Part shown: in pieces, positions 29,001 through 44,000 of the stretch
How the letters are laid out: each line of letters begins with the position of its first letter
Position numbering within the stretch: the stretch's first letter is position 1
Assembly (NCBI GenBank): GCA_963680875.1
Contig: OY804579.1
Coordinates: forward strand, 21,127,804-21,191,803
Length of the DNA stretch: 64,000 nt
From: Bathymodiolus brooksi
Taxonomy: Eukaryota; Mollusca; Bivalvia; Mytilida; Modiolidae
Direction: 5' to 3'
Notes under the pieces: generated by a model
What the model was told of the DNA's origin: nothing
The model's database searches: none
Seen by the model: the letters and a program-made list of their open reading frames with translations, nothing else
Made by a program: the position numbers and the translations under genes

Positions 29001-32000
29001 ACATTTATTGTCAAAATATGTAATTGTATGTCAGCCTTCCATTGTAATTAATGATCATACCTTCAACACCGTCAGTTCTCAAATCATTCCACTCGTATGG
29101 TGCGATGTTATTCCCGTCCACTTTGCCGAAGGCATATACAATATGGGTACACAAGTTTGGATCAATGTTTGCTGGTTCAAATGTATATGGTGCTTGTCGG
29201 TATTGTGCCCAGTTAGTATGGTAACAAGTTCTCACAAACTGACTATTTCCTATAAAATAATATATAATATCACATACTATTGAGAAAACAGTTTACTGGA
29301 AATGTATTTGTCCACATAGTTGATCAAAGCTCAATAAACAGAAGAGTGCTACATTAAACCATGGTGTCCTTATCACATTTCAATACAGCATAAAATCATA
29401 ATATTGACAGAGTTTGGCTTCCATAATCATTTCTGTGGTATCTGTGAAAAATATCAACAATAAAGTATAATATTATTAATGTCATTTGATATATACTACT
29501 TTAATTAAATGATATAGAATCCTATAATAACCATTATCAACAATTAATTGACATATTATGTACCATACATACCCCCTGATGGACCTGTACCAGATTGTGT
29601 TGACGCTTGTGTTGGGTTCTGAGTCTGGGATACTGTTGGTGTCAGAGATGGAGATACAGTTACAGGTTGGGTGACCATATTAGGGTCAGACAATACTTCT
29701 TTCAACTTGGACATAAGTGGATTGTTTCCTAGTCCACATGCTCCATTGAAATCATCCAGATCCATTGCCCAAACCATTGATCCACCTAATCCGTGTGTTT
29801 TCACATAATTGGCCTGAAGTAAATACGTCAAGCTTAGTAAGAAACAAGAATGTATTTCCCACAAAGAAAGTCATACACTATTATCATTATGAAATAAAAT
29901 CACAATGAAATACTTAAGAGGACTAGCAGAATAATTCAGAACTTTTTGGTATTTAATTCATACAAGTGATCATTTTCATTTCTTTAAGAGATTGGTCTTG
30001 TCAATCAATATTCAGTAAAGAATGTGTTTTATTTTAATAAGATAAAAACTGCTTAAAATGCTTCTATGAAGGAAATAATGTATGGTAGTAATTTGGAGCA
30101 CATTTCTGTTGACAACTGACATACGTGTGTCATTTATACAAACTGAACTAACTTTAATTTCTATGCTCTGTAGATCATCATATCCCACCCACTGGTCACC
30201 ATGATAGGCATATGGTACTTTCTGTTCATCGTTCCACACTCTTGTCCAACCAGCTGCTAAATTCCGACAAATCTAAAATCAAAATACAACACAAGAAGGT
30301 GAAGGTTTGAAATGTTCTTTACATATGAATGAAATATGCCTATATAAACGAAAACATTCAACTATATTCTCCAAAACGGCCCTTTTATGGCGATTTATTT
30401 GTTTTACAAAAATAGTCTTGTTTTCCATATGCTTAAGAAATAATTCTCCCATGTCATGTTTTATGCTCATTTTATCATGGGGAGGCATTAATATTCTTGT
30501 CGATACTATACACCCAGCGATAGCATTTTGCATTTAACTACTTAGATAAGAAAAATGCTAACAAAATCGTAAAATAAAATCAGCGTTCCTTGTAAACTAC
30601 GTCACCGGAAGACGACAAATTACAAAAGTAAAAATCGATAGATGTCTGTCTTAAGTATTTTTTCCGGAAAAAAATTATGTCGAGAAATAATTTATGCTTG
30701 TATGCACCACTGTCCTGTATGTTGTTTGTAAACGGATCAGACGATGATGCAACAACATGTGCTTTTTCAAGGGGGTGTTGCAAAGTTAACTGAACAGCCG
30801 TAACTAGCCGTTTGTGGAGGACTGTCCCAATTAGGGAATCAATGACTTTTTAAACTTTTTAAAGAAAACATCATTGATTTCTATTTGTATTACTTTAATT
30901 ACTGGTTTACGAGATCAGATAGTGGAAAACACCGATAGGACTTCACACATGTCCTAAAATTAATTGTGCTATTTAGAGAATAGGTTTGTTTAAAAAGCGA
31001 AGGCAGCACACCATAATAGAATAACTCATTAACAATAACGCAAAATTAATCACAAACAATATACCTCATGGTATGCCAGAAATCCAGCTTCACCAGTATA
31101 TGTACCAGCTGTCCCAGCTCCTGCAGCAGCTTTACCCAATTCATGATCCCCAGTAGCCATCCTGAACGATCTTCCATACAATCCCATACCAACTACTAAT
31201 TTTTCCTTTGGCGTGCCTTCGCTTAACCAATAGTTAATTGCATAGTCCTACATAAAATATTTTTATAATAATTGTGTTGATTTTCAAGATGATATTTCCA
31301 ATTATTCCCTCATATTCGATATTTACCTTTGTTGTGATGAGTAATGCAGTTAACTAACATATACGAGGTCATATGTATATTTTTTAATGACAAACGTTAT
31401 TTCTTTGCTTACCTTCAAACTTTTCTTGTGTATTAGGGGATGTTATTAAAAACCAGTTATGATTGCCTATTAATATTCAAGTAATACTTTTCCTGATTTT
31501 ATAAATCACTTCAGGTGTGAAACCACTAATTAATTTCTTTAAAGGTTTTCTGCTGAATTTATGGTTTTTTGAGTTTATCTGGCCATTTTGTCTGAAGTTT
31601 AACCTTTCCAACACTATATATTTTCTGAAACGTACATGATTCCTCTACGTTCTGTGAAAATATCATGGGATGTTTAAAGTCGTGCAGTGGAATACCATGC
31701 CCTGGGACATTCCCTATTCTAAAAATAGCAACTTTATTTCAGGAATTTCAGCATTTATAGGTCATGTATCAAGACATCAATAAAGGATTAAAATACAACT
31801 AAATGCAACCAAATGTGGACTCAAAATAATCCTTATATATTGACCTTCAATTATTAATCTTGTTTATGCCTTTACACATAATATTTTCAAAATACAACAA
31901 AGCGAAAGGAACTTTTTTCTTTAAAAAGGACTACTTTTGTATATGTTCTAAGCTCTAATTGGTCAATAAGTGGATTGATACCTTTAACAACATACTACAG

Positions 32001-35000
32001 TAGATTCCGCTTATTTGCAAAGCCTATTTGTCAGAGAAAATTTTGCAATTAAGCGGACTTTGCGATAAAACGAAATGCTATTCAGACCGGAAGTATAGAC
32101 TACAGGTGCCGTGACATTGACATTTTGTTTACCTGGAGCTGATATTGCTGATATGTTGATAAAGTAAATGCATGAATGTAAATAATAAATTAGAATATTT
32201 AATGAAAGTCTTTGTTGTTTATTACTGGTGTAAATAATATTTCCATCATTTCTGTGGATTGGGGGAGCTTTTTGTGTACATCGAGTGTCACATGATCACG
32301 CGATAGATGTTACGTTTTGTGTACTGTAAATGAGTTGTTACTAAATTAATGATAGTTACTGCAGTATCCATATTGTTATTTATAACTGTAGGGTTTTACT
32401 TTTCATCTTGGTAGGTTATTATCGATAGATATCTCTGTTGTTGACTTCATTCCGTTTCTGTGTAATGGGAGCTTTGTGTATCGAGGATTTGTGTAGTTGT
32501 TTATATCACGTGATGGTGGATATTTATAACCATAGGATGACATTTTGCTTACTGAATGAGGAAATAGCAAAATAAAAAAAACACAAGCCCAAAATCTGAA
32601 TACTTTTCATTATTAAATAAATAAAAAAATAATTAATCCGCTTTGATTTTTTGTTTGATGTTCTAATTTACATTAATTAATTAACAAACTAAGTAAACAT
32701 ATTTTAACTTCTCTTGAAGTTTTTAATCACTGATCAGCATTCATATTAATTTCTTTGATCACTAATTATGTGTTTTGAATTGCTGCGTGGCTGATTGTTA
32801 CAAATCTAAAAATAGACACCAGGGCTTTTACCTGTAAGGTCACACACTTAATTATTGAATCAAAATGGCGGACGATCAACACTGATTGAGGTTACTGATA
32901 ACACAAAACGTTCTTTATTAGAGCTTTATTGAAGTTCAGGAAAAGGATTAAACACAAATAAACATGTAAATGGATTTTTATTAAAATATTCAATAGCTCA
33001 AAGCGTCTCCAAATGTCTGATCAGGTTATCACCACACGCCGTTTCAACATCGATCTGCATGAACAAAATCAATCAATTAGTTCAAAGGTGTATTGGATTT
33101 TTTTTCTCCTTCTTTTTTTTATCAGTTCTAGAGTAGTTTTGCAAATAACCGACACTTTTATACATTTTTGGCAAAAATTGTCTTTGCAATAAAGCGAATT
33201 TTGCCATTAACCGCTTTGCAATTAACCGTGTGTTTTAACGTTAAATGAATGGTAAATGGATCGGTGTTTAACCTTTTTTTGCAATAATACGAATTTTGCA
33301 ATTAACCGGTTTGCAATTAAGTGGAGTCTACTGTACATGCAGGATAAATCATGGTTTATTTGGTTCAGTTTTTAAAATTCATTAAATATTACGCAAAAAG
33401 AATGGAAAAACTGTGATCTGAAGCTTTCATGTCAATGCTAGCTCATATTTAAAAACAAATCAACATTTGTATTTGTTTGTTGATGAACATAGAACCTCTT
33501 GAACATAAACTCTACCTGGTTTAGACGTTTTTCACTGCTAGTTTCATCACTGCGCTCGTACAGTGGACTGTTATGTCCCAGTTTGCTCTCGTAGCTTCCA
33601 TGGAAGTCATAGGACATCAAATGAATGAAATCAAGCTCTCTAATTAAAAAAAAAGTAAATATCTTTGGTAAATCTTAATTTAATATTAATAAATATTCAA
33701 ATGTTTGATGGTAACAAAAATATTACACCAATAAAATATTATCTGCATTTATTGATACAAATTTTCTAGAGAAATACTTAAATAAATACTTAATAAATAC
33801 TCTTGTAATTTCTAAATAGCATGCAAGGAAATTTTTTTTCTCTGATTACAATGGAATCATTTAATAGAGGAGGTAAAAACTTAAATATTACTGTGCAATT
33901 TTGTTGATTTCGTAAGCTGTTGTTGCCGCTTCTCCTGCAGATACAGCAGCTGTCAAAAGTAGTCGTGGTTTTCCAGTTGTTGCAGCCTCATTTTCAAATT
34001 CTCTTCTTAAAATCTAAATAGATCAAAACAATATGATTCCTAGATCGTCAAAAATATATATCTGGAGAAATTTTCTTTATTTCATAAATCTTTAGATGAT
34101 ATGTAATAACGAAACAAGTAAAAATTCTTCACGAAAAGACTGGTTCAGCCCAACAGAAAGGAATGTTTACAAGTCTGTTATATTTTATAATTATATAGCA
34201 TTTTCTTGCATTTATGACAAAGTAATGGCTTAACTGACTAAATAAATTTCAGTATACCTGACACAATTCAGTAAATCTTTCACGGTCTTCGGGAGGACTT
34301 CCTCTGTGAGCAGGATATTCCCAATCAAGGTCAAGACCATCAAAGTTGATATTCCTCAAATATGTGATCACATTACCAGCAAACGTATTCATGTCGGCTG
34401 TGTTATCTACTAGTTGTGTAAATTTTTCTACTCCATGAGTCCATCCTCCAATGGCCAGTGAGATCTTCAGGTCTGGATTCTGAAGCTTTAATTTGACCAC
34501 TTTCTGATAGTTGTCTACAATGGAGTAGAAAGTCTTCATTATTTATTTCAACGCATAAAAAAGGAACGAGTGCATGTTAACTGTTTCCAGTTTTGTTTAC
34601 CTGTTAAAACAGAGGTTAATGTTCAAAGAAGATTCATCAAAGTCGAATGACACGACTGACTTTGGCGAGTACTAGATAATGAAGGTCAAAATACAAACTC
34701 AACAGCAAATCAAATGCAAAATATACACACAAGCAGAATAACTGTAGGATCAACTAACATAGTTATGTAATAGAGTGGTTCTATTAGAGGACGTAACAAG
34801 TCTGTCATGGGGTCAAAAGTTCAGGAGCCTGAAGTGGTCACTCGGTTTGTTTTATTATTATGTGTCTTGAAAATACATTTATTGTCAAAATATGTAATTG
34901 TATGTCAGCCTTCCATTGTAATTAATGATCATACCTTCAACACCGTCAGTTCTCAAATCATTCCACTCGTATGGTGCGATGTTATTCCCGTCCACTTTGC

Positions 35001-38000
35001 CGAAGGCATATACAATATGGGTACACAAGTTTGGATCAATGTTTGCTGGTTCAAATGTATATGGTGCTTGTCGGTATTGTGCCCAGTTAGTATGGTAACA
35101 AGTTCTCACAAACTGACTATTTCCTATAAAATAATATATAATATCACATACTATTGAGAAAACAGTTTACTGGAAATGTATTTGTCCACATAGTTGATCA
35201 AAGCTCAATAAACAGAAGAGTGCTACATTAAACCATGGTGTCCTTATCACATTTCAATACAGCATAAAATCATAATATTGACACAGTTTGGCTTCCATAA
35301 TCATTTCTGTGGTATCTGTGAAAAATATCAACAATAAAGTATAATATTATTAATGTCATTTGATATATACTACTTTAATTAAATGATATAGAATCCTATA
35401 ATAACCATTATCAACAATTAATTGACATATTATGTATCATACATACCCCCTGATGGACCTGTACCAGATTGTGTTGACGCTTGTGTTGGGTTCTGAGTCT
35501 GGGATACTGTTGGTGTCAGAGATGGAGATACAGTTACAGGTTGGGTGACCATATTAGGGTCAGACAATACTTCTTTCAACTTGGACATAAGTGGATTGTT
35601 TCCTAGTCCACATGCTCCATTGAAATCATCCAGATCCATTGCCCAAACCATTGATCCACCTAATCCGTGTGTTTTCACATAATTAGCCTGAAGTCGATAT
35701 GTCAAGATTAGTAAGAAACAAGAAAATGTATTTCCCACAAAGAAAGTCATACACTATTATCATTATGAAATAAAATCACAATGAAATACTTAAGAGGACT
35801 AGCAGAATAATTCAGAACTTTTTGGTATTTAATTCATACAAGTGATCATTTTCATTTCTTTAAGAGATTGGTCTTGTCAATCAATATTCAGTAAAGAATG
35901 TGTTTTATTTTAATAAGATAAAAACTGCTTAAAATGCTTCTATGAAGGAAATAATGTATGGTAGTAATTTGGAGCACATTTCTGTTGACAACTGACATAC
36001 GTGTGTCATTTATACAAACTGAACTAACTTTAATTTCTATGCTCTGTAGATCATCATATCCCACCCACTGGTCACCATGATAGGCATATGGTACTTTCTG
36101 TTCATCGTTCCACACTCTTGTCCAACCAGCTGCTAAATTCCGACAAATCTAAAATCAAAATACAACACAAGAAGGTTTGAAATGTTCTTTACATATGAAT
36201 GAAATATGCCAATATAAACGAAAACATTCAACTATATTCTCCAAAACGGCCCTTTTATGGCGATTTATTTGTTTTACAAAAATATTCTTGTTTTCCATAT
36301 GCTTAAGAAATAATTCTCCCATGTCATGTTTTATGCTCATTTTATCATGGGGAGGCATTAATATTCTTGTCGATACTATACACCCAGCGATAGCATTTTG
36401 CATTTAACTACTTAGATAAGAAAAATGCTAACAAAATCGTAAAATAAAATCAGCGTTCCTTGTAAACTACGTCACCGGAAGACGACAAATTACAAAAGTC
36501 AAAATCGATAGATGTCTGTCTTAAGTATTTTTTCAGGAAAAAAATTATGTCGAGAAATAATTTATGCTTGTATGCACCACTGTCCTGTATGTTGTTTGTA
36601 AACGGATCAGACGATGACGCAACAACATGTGCTTTTTCAAGGGGGTGTTGCAAAGTTAACTGAACAGCCGTAACTAGCTGTTTGTGGAGGACTGTCCCAA
36701 TTAGGGAATCAATGACTTTTTAAACTTTTAAAGAAAACATCATTGATTTCTATTTGTATTACTTTAATTACTGGTTTACGAGATCAGATAGTGGAAAACA
36801 CCGATAGGACTTCACACATGTCCTAAAATTAATTGTGCTATTTAGAGAATAGGTTTGTTTAAAAAGCGAAGGCAGCACACCATAATAGAATAACTCATTA
36901 ACAATAACGCAAAATTAATCACAAACAATATACCTCATGGTATGCCAGAAATCCAGCTTCACCAGTATATGTACCAGCTGTCCCAGCTCCTGCAGCAGCT
37001 TTACCCAATTCATGATCCCCAGTAGCCATCCTGAACGATCTTCCATACAATCCCATACCAACTACTAATTTTTCCTTTGGCGTGCCTTCGCTTAACCAAT
37101 AGTTAATTGCATAGTCCTACATAAAATATTTTTATAATAATTGTGTTGATTTTCAAGATGATATTTCCAATTATTCCCTCATATTCGATATTTACCTTTG
37201 TTGTGATGAGTAATGCAGTTCACTAACATATACCAGGTCATATGTATATTTTTTAATGACAAACGTTATTTCTTTGCTTACCTTCAAACTTTTCTTGTGT
37301 ATTAGGGGATGTTATAAAAAACCAGTTATGATTGCCGATTAATATTCAAGTAATACATTTCCTGATTTTATAAATCACTTCAGGTGTGAAACCACTAATT
37401 AATTTCTTTAAAGGTTTTCTGCTGAATTTATGTTTTTTTGAGTCTACCTGGCCATTTTGTCTGAAGTTTAACCTTTCCAACACTATATATTTTCTGAAAC
37501 GTACATGATTCCTCTACGTTCTGTGAAAATATTATGGGATGTTTAAAGTCGTGCAGTGGAATACCAAGCACTGGGACATTCCCTATTCCAAAAATAGCAA
37601 CTTTATTTCCGGAATTTCAGCATTTATAGGTCATGTATCAAGACATCCATAAAGGATTAAAATACAACTAAATGCAACCAAATGTGGACTCAAAATAATC
37701 CTTATATATTGACCTTCAATTATTAATTTTGTTTATGCCTTTACACATAATATTTTCAAAATAAAACAAAGCGAAAGGAACTTTTTTCTTTAAAAAGGAC
37801 TACTTTTGTATATGTTCTAAGCTCTGATTGGTCAATAAGTGGATTGATACCTTTAACAACATACTACATGCAGGATAAATCATGGTTTATTTGGTTCAGT
37901 TTTTAAAATTCATTAAATATTACGCAAAAAGAATGGAAAAACTGTGATCTGAAGCTTTCATGTCAATGCTAGCTCATATTTAAAAACAAATCAACATTTG

Positions 38001-41000
38001 TATTTGTTTGTTGATGAACATAGAACCTCTTGAACATAAACTCTACCTGGTTTAGACGTTTTTCACTGCTAGTTTCATCACTGCGCTCGTACAGTGGACT
38101 GTTATGTCCCAGTTTGCTCTCGTAGCTTCCATGGAAGTCATAGGACATCAAATGAATGAAATCAAGCTCTCTAATTAAAAAAAAAGTAAATATCTTTGGT
38201 AAATCTTAATTTAATATTAATAAATATTCAAATGTTTGATGGTAACAAAAATATTACACCAATAAAATATTATCTGCATTTATTGATACAAATTTTCTAG
38301 AGAAATACTTAAATAAATACTTAATAAATACTCTTGTAATTTCTAAATAGCATGCAAGGAAATTTTTTTTCTCTGATTACAATGGAATCATTTAATAGAG
38401 GAGGTAAAAACTTTAATATTACTGTGCAATTTTGTTGATTTCGTAAGCTGTTGTTGCCGCATCTCCTGCAGATACAGCAGCTGTCAAAAGTAGTCGTGGT
38501 TTTCCAGTTGTTGCAGCCTCATTTTCAAATTCTCTTCTTAAAATCTAAATAGATCAAAACAATATGATTCCTAGATCGTCAAATATATATCTGGAGAAAT
38601 TTTCTTTATTTCATAAATCTTTAGATGATATGTAATAACGAAACAAGTAAAAATTCTTCACGAAAAGACTGGTTCAGCCCAACAGAAAGGAATGTTTACA
38701 AGTCTGTTATATTTTATAATTATATAGCATTTTCTTGCATTTATGACAAAGTAATGGCTTAACTGACTAATATAAATTTCAGTATACCTGACACAATTCA
38801 GTAAATCTTTCACGGTCTTCGGGAGGACTTCCTCTGTGAGCAGGATATTCCCAATCAAGGTCAAGACCATCAAAGTTGATATTCCTCAAATATGTGATCA
38901 CATTACCAGCAAACGTATTCATGTTGGCTGTGTTATCTACTAGTTGTGTAAATTTTTCTACTCCATGAGTCCATCCTCCAATGGCCAGTGAGATCTTCAG
39001 GTCTGGATTCTGAAGCTTTAATTTGACCACTTTCTGATAGTTGTCTACAATGGAGTAGAAAGTCTTCATTATTTATTTCAATGCATAAAAAAGGAACGAG
39101 TGCATGTTAACTGTTTCCAGTTTTGTTTACCTGTTAAAACGGAGGTTAATGTTCAAAGAAGATTCATCAAAGTCGAATGACACGACTGACTTTGGCGAGT
39201 ACTAGATAATGAAGGTCAAAATACAAACTCAACAGCAAATCAAATGCAAAATATATACACAAGCAGAATAACTGTAGGATCAACTAACATAGTTATGTAA
39301 TAGAGTGGTTCTATTAGAGGACGTAACAAGTCTGTCATGGGGTCAAAAGTTCAGGAGCCTGAAGTGGTCACTCGGTTTGTTTTATTATTATGTGTCTTGA
39401 AAATACATTTATTGTCAAAATATGTAATTGTATGTCAGCCTTCCATTGTAATTAATGATCATACCTTCAACACCGTCAGTTCTCAAATCATTCCACTCGT
39501 ATGGTGCGATGTTATTCCCGTCCACTTTGCCGAAGGCATATACAATATGGGTACACAAGTTTGGATCAATGTTTGCTGGTTCAAATGTATATGGTGCTTG
39601 TCGGTATTGTGCCCAGTTAGTATGGTAACAAGTTCTCACAAACTGACCATTTCCTATAAAATAATATATAATATCACATACTATTGAGAAAACAGTTTAC
39701 TGGAAATGTATTTATCCACATAGTTGATCAAAGCTCAATAAACAGAAGAGTGCTACATTAAACCATGGTGTCCTTATCACATTTCAATACAGCATAAAAT
39801 CATAATATTGATACAGTTTGGCTTCCATAATCATTTCTGTGGTATCTGTGAAAAATATCAACAATAAAGTATAATATTATTAATGTCATTTGATATATAC
39901 TACTTTAATTAAATGATATAGAATCCTATAATAACCATTATCAACAATTAATTGACATATTATGTATCATACATACCCCCTGATGGACCTGTACCAGATT
40001 GTGTTGACGCTTGTGTTGGGTTCTGAGTCTGGGATACTGTTGGTGTCAGAGATGGAGATACAGTTACAGGTTGGGTGACCATATTAGGGTCAGACAATAC
40101 TTCTTTCAACTTGGACATAAGTGGATTGTTTCCTAGTCCACATGCTCCATTGAAATCATCCAGATCCATTGCCCAAACCATTGATCCACCTAATCCGTGT
40201 GTTTTCACATAATTGGCCTGAAGTAGATATGTCAAGCTTAGTAAGAAACAAGTAAATGTATTTCCCACAAAGAAAGTCATACACTATTATCATTAAGAAA
40301 TAAAATCACATTGAAATACTTAAGAGGACTAGCAGAATAATTCAGAACTTTTTGGTATTTAATTCATACAAGTGATCATTTTCATTTCTTTAAGAGATTG
40401 GTCTTGTCAATCAATATTCAGTAAAGAATGTGTTTTATTTTAATAAGATAAAAACTGCTTAAAATGCTTCTATGAAGGAAATAATGTATGGTAGTAATTT
40501 GGAGCACATTTCTGTTGACAACTGACATACGTGTGTCATTAATACAAACTGAACTAACTTTAATTTCTATGCTCTGTAGATCATCATATCCCACCCACTG
40601 GTCACCATGATAGGCATATGGTACTTTCTGTTCATCGTTCCACACTCTTGTCCAACCAGCTGCTAAATTCCGACAAATCTAAAATCAAAATACAACACAA
40701 GAAGGTTTGAAATGTTCTTTACATATGAATGAAATATGCCAATATAAACGAAAACATTCAACTATATTCTCCAAAACGGCCCTTTTATGGCGATTTATTT
40801 GTTTTACAAAAATATTCTTGTTTTCCATATGCTTAAGAAATAATTCTCCCATGTCATGTTTTATGCTCATTTTATCATGGGGAGGCATTAATATTCTTGT
40901 CGATACTATACACCCAGCGATAGCATTTTGCATTTAACTACTTAGATAAGAAAAATGCTAACAAAATCGTAAAATAAAATCAGCGTTCCTTGTAAACTAC

Positions 41001-44000
41001 GTCACCGGAAGACGACAAATTACAAAAGTCAAAATCGATAGATGTCTGTCTTAAGTATTTTTTCCGGAAAAAAATTATGTCGAGAAATAATTTATGCTTG
41101 TATGCACCACTGTCCTGTATGTTGTTTGTAAACGGATCAGACGATGATGCAACAACATGTGCTTTTTCAAGGGGGTGTTGCAAAGTTAACTGAACAGCCG
41201 TAACTAGCCGTTTGTGGAGGACTGTCCCAATTAGGGAATCAATGACTTTTTAAACTTTTTAAAGAAAACATCATTGATTTCTATTTGTATTACTTTAATT
41301 ACTGGTTTACGAGATCAGATAGTGGAAAACACCGATAGGACTTCACACATGTCCTAAAATTAATTGTGCTATTTAGAGAATAGGTTTGTTTAAAAAGCGA
41401 AGGCAGCACACCATAATAGAATAACTCATTAACAATAACGCAAAAATAATCACAAACAATATACCTCATGGTATGCCAGAAATCCAGCTTCACCAGTATA
41501 TGTACCAGCTGTCCCAGCTCCTGCAGCAGCTTTACCCAATTCATGATCCCCAGTAGCCATTATGAACGATCTTCCATACAATCCCATACCAACTACTAAT
41601 TTTTCCTTTGGCGTGCCTTCGCTTAACCAATAGTTAATTGCATAGTCCTACATAAAATATTTTTATAATAATTGTGTTGATTTTCAAGATGATATTCCCA
41701 ATTATTCCCTCATATTCGATATTTACCTTTGTTGTGATGAGTAATGCAGTTCACTAACATATACGAGGTCATATGTATATTTTTTAATGACAAACGTTAT
41801 TTCTTTGCTTACCTTCAAACTTTTCTTGTGTATTAGGGGATGTTATAAAAAAACCAGTTATGATTGCCGATTAATATTCAAGTAATACATTTCCTGATTT
41901 TATAAATCACTTCAGGTGTGAAACCACTAATTAATTTCTTTAAAGGTTTGCTGCTGAATTTATGGTTTTTTGAGTCTACCTGGCCATTTTGTCTGAAGTT
42001 TAACCTTTCCAACACTATATATTTTCTGAAACGTACATGATTCCTCTACGTTCTGTGAAAATATCATGGGATGTTTAAAGTCGTGCAGTGGAATACCATG
42101 CACTGGGACATTCCCTATTCTAAAAATAGCAACTTTATTTCAGGAATTTCAGCATTTATAGGTCATGTATCAAGACATCCATAAAGGATTAAAATACAAC
42201 TAAATGCAACCAAATGTGGACTCAAAATAATCCTTATATATTGACCTTCAATTATTAATTTTGTTTATGCCTTTACACATAATATTTTCAAAATACAACA
42301 AAGCAAAAGGAACTTTTTTCTTTAAAAAGGACTACTTTTGTATATGTTCTAAGCTCTGATTGGTCAATAAGTGGATTGATACCTTTAACAACATACTACA
42401 TGCAGGATAAATCATGGTTTATTTGGTTCAGTTTTTAAAATTCATTAAATATTACGCAAAAAGAATGGAAAAACTGTGATCTGAAGCTTTCATGTCAATG
42501 CTAGCTCATATTTAAAAACAAATCAACATTTGTATTTGTTTGTTGATGAACATATAACCTCTTGAACATAAACTCTACCTGGTTTAGACGTTTTTCACTG
42601 CTAGTTTCATCACTGCGCTCGTACAGTGGACTGTTATGTCCCAGTTTGCTCTCGTAGCTTCCATGGAAGTCATAGGACATCAAATGAATGAAATCAAGCT
42701 CTCTAATTAAAAAAAAAGTAAATATCTTTGGTAAATCTTAATTTAATATTAATAAATATTCAAAGGTTTGATGGTAACAAAAATATTACACCAATAAAAT
42801 ATTATCTGCATTTATTGATACAAATTTTCTAGAGAAATACTTAAATAAATACTTAATAAATACTCTTGTAATTTCTAAATAGCATGCAAGGAAATTTGTT
42901 TTCTCTGATTACAATGGAATCATTTAATAGAGGAGGTAAAAACTTAAATATTACTGTGCAATTTTGTTGATTTCGTAAGCTGTCATTGCCGCTTCTCCTG
43001 CAGATACAGCAGCTGTCAAAAGTAGTCGTGGTTTTCCAGTTGTTGCAGCCTCATTTTCAAATTCTCTTCTTAAAATCTAAATAGATCAAAACAATATGAT
43101 TCCTAGATCGTCAAAAATATATATCTGGAGAAATTTTCTTTATTTCATAAATCTTTAGATGATATGTAATAACGAAACAAGTAAAAATTCTTCACAAAAA
43201 GACTGGTTCAGCCCAACAGAAAGGAATGTTTACAAGTCTGTTATATTTTATAATTATATAGCATTTTCTTGCATTTATGACAAAGTAATGGCTTAACTGA
43301 CTAATATAAATTTCAGTATACCTGACACAATTCAGTAAATCTTTCACGGTCTTCGGGAGGACTTCCTCTGTGAGCAGGATATTCCCAATCAAGGTCAAGA
43401 CCATCAAAGTTGATATTCCTCAAATATGTGATCACATTACCAGCAAACGTATTCATGTTGGCTGTGTTATCTACTAGTTGTGTAAATTTTTCTACTCCAT
43501 GAGTCCATCCTCCAATGGCCAGTGAGATCTTCAGGTCTGGATTCTGAAGCTTTAATTTGACCACTTTCTGATAATTGTCTACAATGGAGTAGAAAGTCTT
43601 CATTATTTATTTCAATGCATAAAAAAGGAACGAGTGCATGTTAACTTTTCCAGTTTTGTTTACCTGTTAAAACGGAGGTTAATGTTCAAAGAAGATTCAT
43701 CAAAGTCGAATGACACGACTGACTTTGGCGAGTACTAGATAATGAAGGTCAAAATACAAACTCAACAGCAAATCAAATGCAAAATATATACACAAGCAGA
43801 ATAACTGTAGGATCAACTAACATAGTTATGTAATAGAGTGGTTCTATTAGAGGACGTAACAAGTCTGTCATGGGGTCAAAAGTTCAGGAGCCTGAAGTGG
43901 TCACTCGGTTTGTTTTATTATTATGTGTCTTGAAAATACATTTATTGTCAAAATATGTAATTGTATGTCAGCCTTCCATTGTAATTAATGATCATACCTT

